Assembly: GCA_030612305.1 (NCBI GenBank)
Contig: JAUWOG010000210.1
Location: forward strand, 1-5,231
DNA length: 5,231 bases
Direction: 5' to 3'
Source: Armatimonadota bacterium
GTDB lineage: Bacteria; Armatimonadota; Zipacnadia; Zipacnadales; UBA11051
This document shows, one piece after another, positions 1 through 5,231 of this stretch. The translations under genes and the position numbers were made by a program. Within the stretch, counting starts at the first letter, position 1, and each line of letters starts with the position of its first letter. The notes below the pieces were generated by a model. The model was not told the origin of the DNA. It saw only the letters and a program-made list of their open reading frames with translations, and searched no databases.

Positions 1-2
1 TC

Positions 3-3000
3 ATCATCGGGCCTGAAGAGGGCGAGGAGGTGCTGCTGTCGGCCGGTTTCTCATGTGGCCGCTGCGGCCGCAGCATCCAGGAGCCGACCCATGCCACGTT
101 CTCATTCAACAGCCCGCGCGGGATGTGTCCCAACTGCAACGGTTTGGGGAGTGAGCGCCGGCTGATGCCCGAGCTTCTGTTGACGGCCGCGGGCCGCTCC
201 CTGGACGACGGCGCAATCGAGCTGCTGCCCTCGCTGAGAGAGGCCAAGCGCCGCCACTGGTACGAGGGCGCGGCCGCCCACTATGGCTTCCCGCTGCAGC
301 CACCCCTGAGAGACCTGACCGAGGAGCAGAAACGGCATCTCTTCCACGGCTCCGAGGGCGAGAAGATTGAGTTCTACTACAAGCACCCGCGTCATGGTTG
401 GGAATGGCGCCATGCTGACGAGTGGCCGGGGGTCATCGCGCTGCTGATGGAGCGCTATCGGGGTTTCAGCTCGCGGTTCGCCCGCCGGCGCTACGAGCAG
501 GCAATGCGCATCAGCACCTGTCCGGTCTGCAGCGGCTTGCGGCTGAACTCTGAGGCGTTGGCCTTCACCATCGGTGGGCGCAACATCGCCGAAGTGACGG
601 CCATGACGATCGGTGAGGCGCATGAGTTCTTCGCGGGGCTGGCGTTGACCGATGCCGAGGCGCTCATCGCCGAGGACGCGCTCAAGGAGATTACCGGGCG
701 GCTGGATTTCCTCGTCAAGGTCGGTCTGCACTACCTGACGCTGGACCGGAAGGCGCCGACATTGGCGGGCGGAGAAGCCCAGCGAGTCCGCCTCGCGACG
801 CAGGTCGGCAGCGGCCTCGTGGATTGCATCTACGTCCTGGACGAGCCCAGTATCGGCCTCCATCATCGCGACCAGGGCAAGCTGCTGGACACGCTGAGGC
901 AGCTCCGCGACCTCGACAACACCATAATAGTCGTCGAGCATGACGAGCAGACGATGCTGGCGGCCGACCGGATTGTTGACTTCGGCCCGGGGGCCGGTAC
1001 GGAGGGCGGTCGCATCGTCGCCGCCGGCACGCCGAAGCAGATCGCGGGCAATGCCGCGTCGCTGACGGGTCAGTACCTCAGCGGGCGGCGACAGATCCCT
1101 CTCCGCACGAAAACTCGCAGCGGCAACGGGGAGTATCTCACCGTCAAAGGCGCGCGGCATAATAATCTCGCCGGCATTGACGTGCCCTTCCCGCTTGGGC
1201 GGTTTATCTGTGTCACGGGGGTCTCCGGCTCCGGCAAGAGCTCGCTGGTCGCAGATACCCTCTACCCGGCCCTCGCCAACAGACTGCATAGCGCCCAGTT
1301 GTCCGAGGGCGCTTATGATGGCATCGCAGGCATAGACGGCGTTGACAAGGTCATCATGATTGACCAGGACCCGATCGGGCGCACGCCACGCAGCACCGCC
1401 GCGACCTACACGAAGCTGCTGGACCAGATTCGCGCGCTCTACGCGCAGATACCGGAGAGCCGCCAGCGGGGATACCGGCCGGGGCGGTTCAGCTTCAACG
1501 TCAAGGAAGGCCGCTGCGCTGCCTGCGAGGGGCACGGCTACACCAAGCTCGAAGCCGATTTCATGGCCGATGTCTGGGTCGAATGCGACCAGTGCAAGGG
1601 GAAGCGCTTTGACCGCGAGACGCTGGATATCCGCTACCGGGGAAAGAACATCGCCCAGGTGCTGGAGATGCCAGTGGCCGAGGCGCTGGAGCATTTTCAG
1701 AATCAGCCGAAAATCAAGCGTATCCTGCAGACGCTGGATGACGTCGGCCTGGGCTATCTGAAGCTGGGACAGCCGGCTACGACGCTGTCGGGCGGGGAGG
1801 CCCAGCGCGTCAAACTCGCGAGGCAACTGGCTCGCCCCAAGTCGGGCAAGGCGCTCTACATCCTCGACGAGCCGACCACCGGCATGCACTTCGAGGACGT
1901 GCGGCAGCTTCTCGAGGTGCTGCATCGCTTTGTGGATGAGGGCAACACAGTCATCGTCGTCGAGCACCATCCGCACGTGATCCGCACCGCCGACTACGTG
2001 CTGGACCTGGGCCCGGAGGGTGGTGCCGCCGGCGGCCGCCTCATCGCCCGCGGTACTCCGCAGCAGATCGCCACACGGAAGCGGTCGCATACCGGGGCGA
2101 TGCTCAGAGAGATGTTTGACGGGCGCGCGGAATTGGAGATTCCAAGTGTCCGTCGGCGGCCGTCATATCAGACGGATGACATCACTGTGACCGGCGCGTG
2201 CCAGCACAATCTCAAGAACATCCACGCGAACATTCCCCGGCATCGCTTGACTGCCTTCTCCGGTGTCTCGGGCTCCGGCAAGACCTCGCTGGCGGTTGAC
2301 ACCATCTACGCAGAGGGTCAGCGGCGCTACGTATCATCGCTCTCCTCGTATGCGCGCCAGTTCGTCAGACAGATGGAGAAGCCGAAGGTGGACCGAGTGA
2401 CCGGACTGTCGCCCGCAATCAGCATTGACCATGCCAACCGCGGGCATACGCCGCGCTCGACGGTGGGCACGGTCACACAGATATATGACTACCTGCGCGT
2501 CCTGATGGCGCGCGTCGGAGCGCCGCACTGCCCGTCGTGTGGAGCACAAGTCGGCGCGCAGACTGTCGAGCAGATAGTTGACCGGATGCTGGGTGGCTTC
2601 CCGGGTCGGCGGGTGATGCTCTGCGCGCCTCTGCACCGGGCGCCAAACCAGGACTATAGCACCCAGCTGGAGCGCGCCCAACGCGACGGCTGGCACCGCT
2701 TCCGCCTCGACGGTCAGGTACACTCACTTCCGTATGAGGAGGCGATAGACTCCCGGCGCAGACACCGCGTCGAGATCGTCGTAGATCGCATCACGATTGC
2801 GCCGCGCAGCCGCTCGCGCCTGGCGGAAGCCATCGAGGCGGCGTTCGCAATATCAGGCCAGGATGTCGTCATCGTCACCGAGGAGCAAGAGACAGCCTCC
2901 TTCTCGCGGCTCTTCGCCTGTCACGAGTGCGGCGAAAGCTACGAGCCGATTACGCCGCGCAGCTTCTCCTTCAACCATCCCGACGGCTGGTGTGAGATGT

Positions 3001-5231
3001 GCGAGGGGCTGGGGACTCAGGCCGGCATTGACCTGGACATACTGGTGCCCGATGGAAGCAAATCGCTTCGCGAAGGCGCAGTCAAGGTCTGGGGCCCGCT
3101 ACAGGAGGGGACCTTGGTGGGAGGAGCCTTGGTGGGAGGGGCCTTGCTGGCGGAGTTCATCGCGGCGCTGGCCGACCTCGCGGGCTTCGATCTCGACTGC
3201 GCGTGGCAGGAGCTTTCCGACCGCCAACGCCATATCATCATCTACGGAGCCGATGAGCCGATTTCGGTGCGCGCCGGACTGGAGTTCCACTACGAGGGCC
3301 TCGTTCCTGCCATCGAGGAGGGCCGCGCTGCGAGTCGTCAGTTCCGCCACAACTTCGGCCAGCTTCTGCGCGACCTTCCCTGTCCGGTTTGTGGGGGCGT
3401 GCGCGTGCGTCCCGAGGCGGCCGCGGTGCAGTTCCGCGGGCATACCGTCGGCGAAATCTGTACCTGGCCGCTGCAGCAGGTGCGTGAGTTCTTCGACGAC
3501 CTGCAGCTTGACGGGATCGAGAAGCCGCGTGCCGATGACATCGTGCGGGAGATCCGCAAGCGCCTGAGGTTCCTCGTGGATGTGGGGCTGGAGTACCTGA
3601 CACTGGACCGGAATGCGCCGACGCTGTCCGGCGGCGAGGCGCAGCGCGTGAAGCTTGCCGCCCAGCTTGGAGCCGATCTGACCGGAGTCCTCTACGTTCT
3701 GGATGAGCCGACCGTCGGCGTGCACCCGCGTGACAATGAGCGGATGCTCAAGGCCCTCAAATCGCTGCGTGACGAGGGCAATACCGTCATCATCGTCGAG
3801 CACGATCCGCAGACACTGCGGGCAGCCGACTACCTGATAGACTTCGGTCCGGAGGCGGGGCGTCACGGCGGCGAGATCGTCGCGAGCGGGAGTCAGGCCG
3901 GTCTCGCCCGCTCGAAGCGCTCGCTGACGGGACAGCTTCTCGCCGGCAAGCTCAGCATCCCCGTCCCGGAGCCGCGACGCCCGTTGGCCGGCGGCGGCAC
4001 TGCGGAGAGAGCCGGCCGGCCGGGCTGGCTGACGATACTCGGCGCGCGCCAGAATAACCTCAAGAACATTGATGTCAGCATCCCGCTTGGCGTGCTGACA
4101 GTCATCACCGGCCCCTCCGGGTCCGGCAAGAGCACGCTCATCAGCGATATCCTCTACCCGGAGCTCATGTTCCGCCTGCAGCCGGATTCGTCTCAGGCCA
4201 CGCCCGGCCTCCACCGCGACATCATCGGCGCGGAGGCCATAGGCAAGGTCGTCAACGTGGACCAGAGCCCGATCGGGAGGACACCGCGCTCCAACCCGGC
4301 TACATACGTCGGCGTGTTTGATGAGATGCGGCGACTGTATGCGACCTTGCCGCTGGCTCGCATGCGTGGATACACGCCGGGGCGCTTCAGCTTCAACCGC
4401 ACCGGCGGCCGCTGTGAGACCTGCGAGGGCATGGGCAGCGTGTATGTCCCGATGCACTTCCTGCCGGATGTGTGGGTGCCTTGTGAGGAGTGTCAGGGCA
4501 AACGCTACGACCCGCAGACCCTTGAGGTGCAATACCAGGGCCACAGCATCGGCGACGTGCTGGAGATGACCGTCGAGCAGGCGATGGAGGTGTTCGCGGC
4601 CTTCCCGAGGATCATGCGGCGGCTACGCGTGCTGCGCGATGTCGGCCTGGGCTATGTGCCTCTCGGCCAGGCCGCGCCGACACTCTCCGGCGGTGAGGCC
4701 CAGCGTGTCAAGCTGGCTGCGGAACTCGGCCGCTCGAGCCGCGGACATACGCTCTATCTGCTCGATGAGCCGACTACCGGCCTTCATGCAGCCGACATCC
4801 AGAAGCTGCTTGCCGTTATCAACTCGCTCGTGGATCGCGGCGACACCGTGCTGGTCATCGAGCACAACATGGATGTGATCAAGGGCGCCGATTACGTCAT
4901 TGACCTCGGGCCCGGCGGCGGAGCGGACGGTGGGCGCGTAGTTGCTCGCGGCAGGCCGGAGGAGGTCGCGAGTCGCAAGCGCTCCGCCACGGCCCCCTAT
5001 CTGCGCAAAGCTCTGCAGGATGCCGCACGTGTCCCGCGCGAGCAGTTATACGCGGTCGAGCAGGCACCGGTTCAGGAGGCCGCGCCCGTGCCTGGAATCA
5101 AGCACCAGGCAGCGCCATGGGAGGCCGACGGGCGCAAGTGGCACACCGAGCAGATTACGACTCCTGACGGAGCTCGTCCCAGTTGGCCTGTGCCGACGCT
5201 GGAGGCGCTCATCAGCGTCATGGAGAAGATG
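3..5231 (+). CDS. uvrA: Tandem-duplicated UvrA (excinuclease ABC subunit A), both ends outside the window
   Basis: The protein is a DNA-damage recognition ATPase of nucleotide excision repair. In the standard pathway UvrA dimers scan DNA, load UvrB at lesions and leave; UvrC then incises. The frame is open for all 1743 codons and ends in phase at the last base. Neither start nor stop is inside. Residue numbers here and in other entries count from codon 3-5. It contains nearly one and three-quarter UvrA proteins head to tail. Three Walker A motifs (Lys412, Lys760, Lys1376), four signature motifs (254, 595, 1208, 1561), four Walker B Asp-Glu pairs (280, 622, 1234, 1588) and four C4 zinc fingers are visible. 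Adding the missing front (about 240 residues in E. coli UvrA) gives at least about 1980 residues. Chlamydial UvrA is a known tandem of about 1800. No neighbouring gene is visible, so operon and regulation cannot be judged. Family assignment is very secure; repair activity of this version is inferred. Confidence 0.97.
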   Translation, partial: MIGPEEGEEVLLSAGFSCGRCGRSIQEPTHATFSFNSPRGMCPNCNGLGSERRLMPELLLTAAGRSLDDGAIELLPSLREAKRRHWYEGAAAHYGFPLQPPLRDLTEEQKRHLFHGSEGEKIEFYYKHPRHGWEWRHADEWPGVIALLMERYRGFSSRFARRRYEQAMRISTCPVCSGLRLNSEALAFTIGGRNIAEVTAMTIGEAHEFFAGLALTDAEALIAEDALKEITGRLDFLVKVGLHYLTLDRKAPTLAGGEAQRVRLATQVGSGLVDCIYVLDEPSIGLHHRDQGKLLDTLRQLRDLDNTIIVVEHDEQTMLAADRIVDFGPGAGTEGGRIVAAGTPKQIAGNAASLTGQYLSGRRQIPLRTKTRSGNGEYLTVKGARHNNLAGIDVPFPLGRFICVTGVSGSGKSSLVADTLYPALANRLHSAQLSEGAYDGIAGIDGVDKVIMIDQDPIGRTPRSTAATYTKLLDQIRALYAQIPESRQRGYRPGRFSFNVKEGRCAACEGHGYTKLEADFMADVWVECDQCKGKRFDRETLDIRYRGKNIAQVLEMPVAEALEHFQNQPKIKRILQTLDDVGLGYLKLGQPATTLSGGEAQRVKLARQLARPKSGKALYILDEPTTGMHFEDVRQLLEVLHRFVDEGNTVIVVEHHPHVIRTADYVLDLGPEGGAAGGRLIARGTPQQIATRKRSHTGAMLREMFDGRAELEIPSVRRRPSYQTDDITVTGACQHNLKNIHANIPRHRLTAFSGVSGSGKTSLAVDTIYAEGQRRYVSSLSSYARQFVRQMEKPKVDRVTGLSPAISIDHANRGHTPRSTVGTVTQIYDYLRVLMARVGAPHCPSCGAQVGAQTVEQIVDRMLGGFPGRRVMLCAPLHRAPNQDYSTQLERAQRDGWHRFRLDGQVHSLPYEEAIDSRRRHRVEIVVDRITIAPRSRSRLAEAIEAAFAISGQDVVIVTEEQETASFSRLFACHECGESYEPITPRSFSFNHPDGWCEMCEGLGTQAGIDLDILVPDGSKSLREGAVKVWGPLQEGTLVGGALVGGALLAEFIAALADLAGFDLDCAWQELSDRQRHIIIYGADEPISVRAGLEFHYEGLVPAIEEGRAASRQFRHNFGQLLRDLPCPVCGGVRVRPEAAAVQFRGHTVGEICTWPLQQVREFFDDLQLDGIEKPRADDIVREIRKRLRFLVDVGLEYLTLDRNAPTLSGGEAQRVKLAAQLGADLTGVLYVLDEPTVGVHPRDNERMLKALKSLRDEGNTVIIVEHDPQTLRAADYLIDFGPEAGRHGGEIVASGSQAGLARSKRSLTGQLLAGKLSIPVPEPRRPLAGGGTAERAGRPGWLTILGARQNNLKNIDVSIPLGVLTVITGPSGSGKSTLISDILYPELMFRLQPDSSQATPGLHRDIIGAEAIGKVVNVDQSPIGRTPRSNPATYVGVFDEMRRLYATLPLARMRGYTPGRFSFNRTGGRCETCEGMGSVYVPMHFLPDVWVPCEECQGKRYDPQTLEVQYQGHSIGDVLEMTVEQAMEVFAAFPRIMRRLRVLRDVGLGYVPLGQAAPTLSGGEAQRVKLAAELGRSSRGHTLYLLDEPTTGLHAADIQKLLAVINSLVDRGDTVLVIEHNMDVIKGADYVIDLGPGGGADGGRVVARGRPEEVASRKRSATAPYLRKALQDAARVPREQLYAVEQAPVQEAAPVPGIKHQAAPWEADGRKWHTEQITTPDGARPSWPVPTLEALISVMEKM
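54..137 (+). other. Zinc finger 1 of copy 1 (C4 type)
   Basis: Cysteines 18, 21, 42 and 45 give Cys-X2-Cys-X20-Cys-X2-Cys, the same spacing as the first zinc module of E. coli UvrA (Cys253, 256, 277, 280, from memory). The segment between the pairs holds the family landmark FSFNSPRG. It lies inside ABC-I, between the UvrB-binding region and the insertion domain. All four ligands are present, so zinc binding is expected. Confidence 0.9.
762..776 (+). other. Copy 1 ABC-I signature motif with Ala in place of Ser (LAGGE)
   Basis: The codons ttg-gcg-ggc-gga-gaa encode LAGGE, followed by the normal AQRVRLA context. The other three signature motifs in the chain read LSGGE (1785-1799, 3624-3638, 4683-4697). 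In ABC ATPases this Ser contacts the ATP gamma-phosphate bound by the partner domain. In UvrA the partner is the other ABC domain of the same unit, so the affected site would be the one built on the copy 1 ABC-II Walker A (1218-1244). The rest of the motif is intact. Ser to Ala needs one base change in a tcg codon. Confidence 0.9.
1515..1595 (+). other. Zinc finger 2 of copy 1 (C4 type)
   Basis: Cysteines 505, 508, 528 and 531 give Cys-X2-Cys-X19-Cys-X2-Cys, the spacing of the second UvrA zinc finger, which in studied UvrA is needed for damage-specific DNA recognition. It is preceded by GYRPGRFSFNV and followed by KGKRFDRETL, both family landmarks. The stretch between the cysteine pairs is unusual: ADFMADVWVE in place of the common MHFLPDVYVP. 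Confidence 0.9.
2118..2180 (+). other. Linker joining UvrA copy 1 to copy 2
   Basis: This segment of 21 residues (DGRAELEIPSVRRRPSYQTDD) sits between the normal C-terminus of one UvrA (LREMF) and the normal first strand of the next (ITVTGACQHNLKNI). It is charged, with a run of three Arg and one Pro on each side. There is no stop, Shine-Dalgarno sequence or spacer. An in-frame ATG at 2100 (and another at 2112) lies just upstream, but I see no convincing ribosome binding site, so copy 2 appears to be made only as part of the fusion. Confidence 0.85.
2526..2910 (+). other. UvrB-binding domain of copy 2
   Basis: About 128 residues lie between the ABC-I helical start (QIYDYLRVLMARVG) and zinc finger 1. 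In ordinary UvrA this interval (about residues 131-250) is the domain that contacts UvrB. Landmarks match: HCPSCGAQVGAQTVEQIVD at its start (Cys at 2529 and 2538), an IDGQV-like turn (RLDGQVHSL), and HRVEIVVDRITI with LAEAIEAAFAISG near its end. UvrA2-type paralogues linked to drug resistance lack this domain. Its presence supports a true excision-repair role for copy 2. Whether copy 1 also has one cannot be seen here. Confidence 0.85.
2919..3002 (+). other. Zinc finger 1 of copy 2 (C4 type)
   Basis: Cysteines 973, 976, 997 and 1000 give Cys-X2-Cys-X20-Cys-X2-Cys, identical in spacing to copy 1 and to E. coli UvrA. The intervening FSFNHPDGW matches the family landmark FSFNNPAGA. All ligands are present. 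Confidence 0.9.
3111..3155 (+). repeat. 15-bp in-frame tandem repeat, about three units, encoding TLVGG-ALVGG-ALLAE
   Basis: Unit 1 (3111-3125) and unit 2 (3126-3140) differ only at the first base (acc or gcc) and the last base (gga or ggg). Unit 3 (3141-3155) keeps gccttg but has drifted after that. The repeat falls in the insertion domain of copy 2, between a conserved Trp (KVWGPLQ) and the helix EFIAALADLAGFDL. Compared with E. coli UvrA this loop is about 12 residues longer. The extra residues are hydrophobic and glycine-rich. The near-identity of units 1 and 2 suggests recent slippage or duplication. Confidence 0.85.
4413..4493 (+). other. Zinc finger 2 of copy 2 (C4 type)
   Basis: Cysteines 1471, 1474, 1494 and 1497 give Cys-X2-Cys-X19-Cys-X2-Cys. 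The segment MHFLPDVWVP between the pairs and QGKRYDPQTLEV after them are very close to E. coli UvrA, so this copy holds the canonical damage-sensing zinc finger. Confidence 0.9.
5019..5231 (+). other. C-terminal extension beyond UvrA, function unknown, continues past the window
   Basis: Copy 2 reaches its natural end at APYLRKALQ, but the frame runs on for at least 71 residues. The first part is a probable flexible linker rich in Ala, Pro, Val, Glu and Gln (about 5040-5099). It is followed by a more ordered-looking stretch: PWEADGRKWH (5115-5144), then PDGARPSWPVPTLEALISVMEKM to the window end. I recall a similar PW...GRKWH motif near the C-terminus of planctomycete tandem UvrA proteins, but cannot confirm it here. 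No known domain is recognised. The pattern of three Trp, a basic patch and then an amphipathic helix suggests a small folded domain. Confidence 0.75.

Larger units (their letters stand above)
3..2117 (+). other. UvrA copy 1, lacking its N-terminal part in this window
   Basis: This is the first UvrA unit, entering just before zinc finger 1. In order it has zinc finger 1 (54-137), the insertion domain with a CPVC pair (Cys at 519 and 528), ABC-I signature (762-776, LAGGE), ABC-I Walker B (Asp-Glu 840-845) and switch His (939-941). ABC-II follows: Walker A GVSGSGKSS (1218-1244), DQDPIGRTPRS (1362-1394), zinc finger 2 (1515-1595), LSGGE (1785-1799), Walker B (Asp-Glu 1866-1871) and switch His (1965-1967). 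It ends near LREMF, where ordinary UvrA ends. Compared with copy 2 it is the more divergent unit: DQDPIGR where E. coli has DQSPIGR, EHHPHV where EHNLDV is usual, ADFMADVWV where MHFLPD is usual, and the changed signature. All the catalytic Asp, Glu and His residues visible are kept, so it looks like a working ATPase under selection, not a decaying copy. Confidence 0.93.
2181..5018 (+). other. UvrA copy 2, complete
   Basis: This unit of about 946 residues matches the length of ordinary UvrA. ABC-I opens with GACQHNLKNI, Walker A GVSGSGKTS (2262-2288) and the YAEGQRRYVSSLSSYARQF region. The UvrB-binding domain follows, then zinc finger 1 (2919-3002), an insertion domain with a CPVC pair (Cys at 3381 and 3390), LSGGE (3624-3638), Walker B (Asp-Glu 3702-3707) and switch His (3801-3803). 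ABC-II has Walker A GPSGSGKST (4110-4136), DQSPIGRTPRSNPATY, zinc finger 2 (4413-4493), LSGGE (4683-4697), Walker B (Asp-Glu 4764-4769) and switch His (4863-4865). It is closer to E. coli UvrA than copy 1 is, keeping FDEMR-like, MHFLPDVWVP and EHNMDVIK segments. By eye roughly half the residues of the two ABC-II halves agree, so the duplication is old. Every core ATPase and zinc residue is present. Confidence 0.95.

Noticed and set aside
102..2090. A 662-codon open frame on the - strand, opposite copy 1
   Set aside because: It lies entirely antisense to clear UvrA motifs and resembles no known protein to me. Similar antisense frames recur opposite copy 2 (3099-4544 and 4623-4865) with related peptides such as VLDDDD and HAGGRL, which are simply the reverse reading of conserved UvrA segments. 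GC-rich codon bias explains their length.
2100..2117. Internal in-frame ATG codons that might start a separate copy 2 protein
   Set aside because: There is only a short G-run directly before the ATG at 2100 and no well-spaced Shine-Dalgarno sequence. The start would also fall inside the last helix of copy 1.
2797..3567. A 256-codon open frame on the + strand in another frame
   Set aside because: Its product is Arg- and Ser-rich with no recognisable motif and overlaps the UvrB-binding domain and zinc finger 1 of copy 2. It is a shifted reading of GC-rich codons, as is the 133-codon frame at 1360-1761.
3099..4544. A 481-codon open frame on the - strand, opposite copy 2
   Set aside because: It is the antisense mirror of UvrA copy 2 in the same relative frame as the long one opposite copy 1. 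There is no independent sign of coding.
759..4711. Four similar DNA stretches around the signature motifs (759-790, 1782-1813, 3621-3652, 4680-4711) that could be a dispersed repeat
   Set aside because: They encode the conserved TL(S/A)GGEAQRV motif of each ABC domain. The similarity comes from protein conservation and differs at third positions, so it is not a mobile or regulatory repeat.
1..5231. Hidden mobile element, CRISPR array, RNA gene or defence system inside the window
   Set aside because: The UvrA frame is unbroken from end to end, with all motifs in the expected order, leaving no non-coding interval to hold such an element.

Overview
The whole window is the inside of one very long protein-coding gene on the + strand. 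The frame starts at base 3 and stays open to base 5231 (1743 codons, no stop). Both ends of the gene lie outside the window. I see no intergenic DNA, RNA gene, mobile element, promoter or terminator.

The protein is a tandem fusion of two UvrA proteins, the damage-recognition ATPase of nucleotide excision repair. Copy 1 (about 3-2117) enters at the first zinc finger, so its first Walker A and its UvrB-binding region lie upstream. Next comes a linker of about 20 residues (2118-2180). Copy 2 (2181-5018) is complete: ABC-I Walker A, UvrB-binding domain, zinc finger 1, insertion domain, ABC-I signature and Walker B, ABC-II Walker A, zinc finger 2, ABC-II signature and Walker B. After it comes a C-terminal extension (5019 to the window end) that ordinary UvrA lacks. 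It contains a Trp-rich patch, PWEADGRKWH. The chain would carry four ABC ATPase modules and four C4 zinc fingers. Ordinary UvrA (about 940 residues) works as a homodimer, so this may be a single-chain equivalent of that dimer.

The main oddities are these: the copy 1 ABC-I signature reads LAGGE instead of LSGGE; a 15-bp repeat has added about a dozen residues to a loop of copy 2; and the C-terminal extension has no known function.

Organism: the DNA is GC-rich with strong third-position G/C bias. Tandem UvrA genes are known in Chlamydiae (about 1800 residues) and, as I recall, in longer form in Planctomycetes and relatives. A high-GC bacterium of the PVC group or a similar environmental phylum is likely, but the window alone does not settle this.
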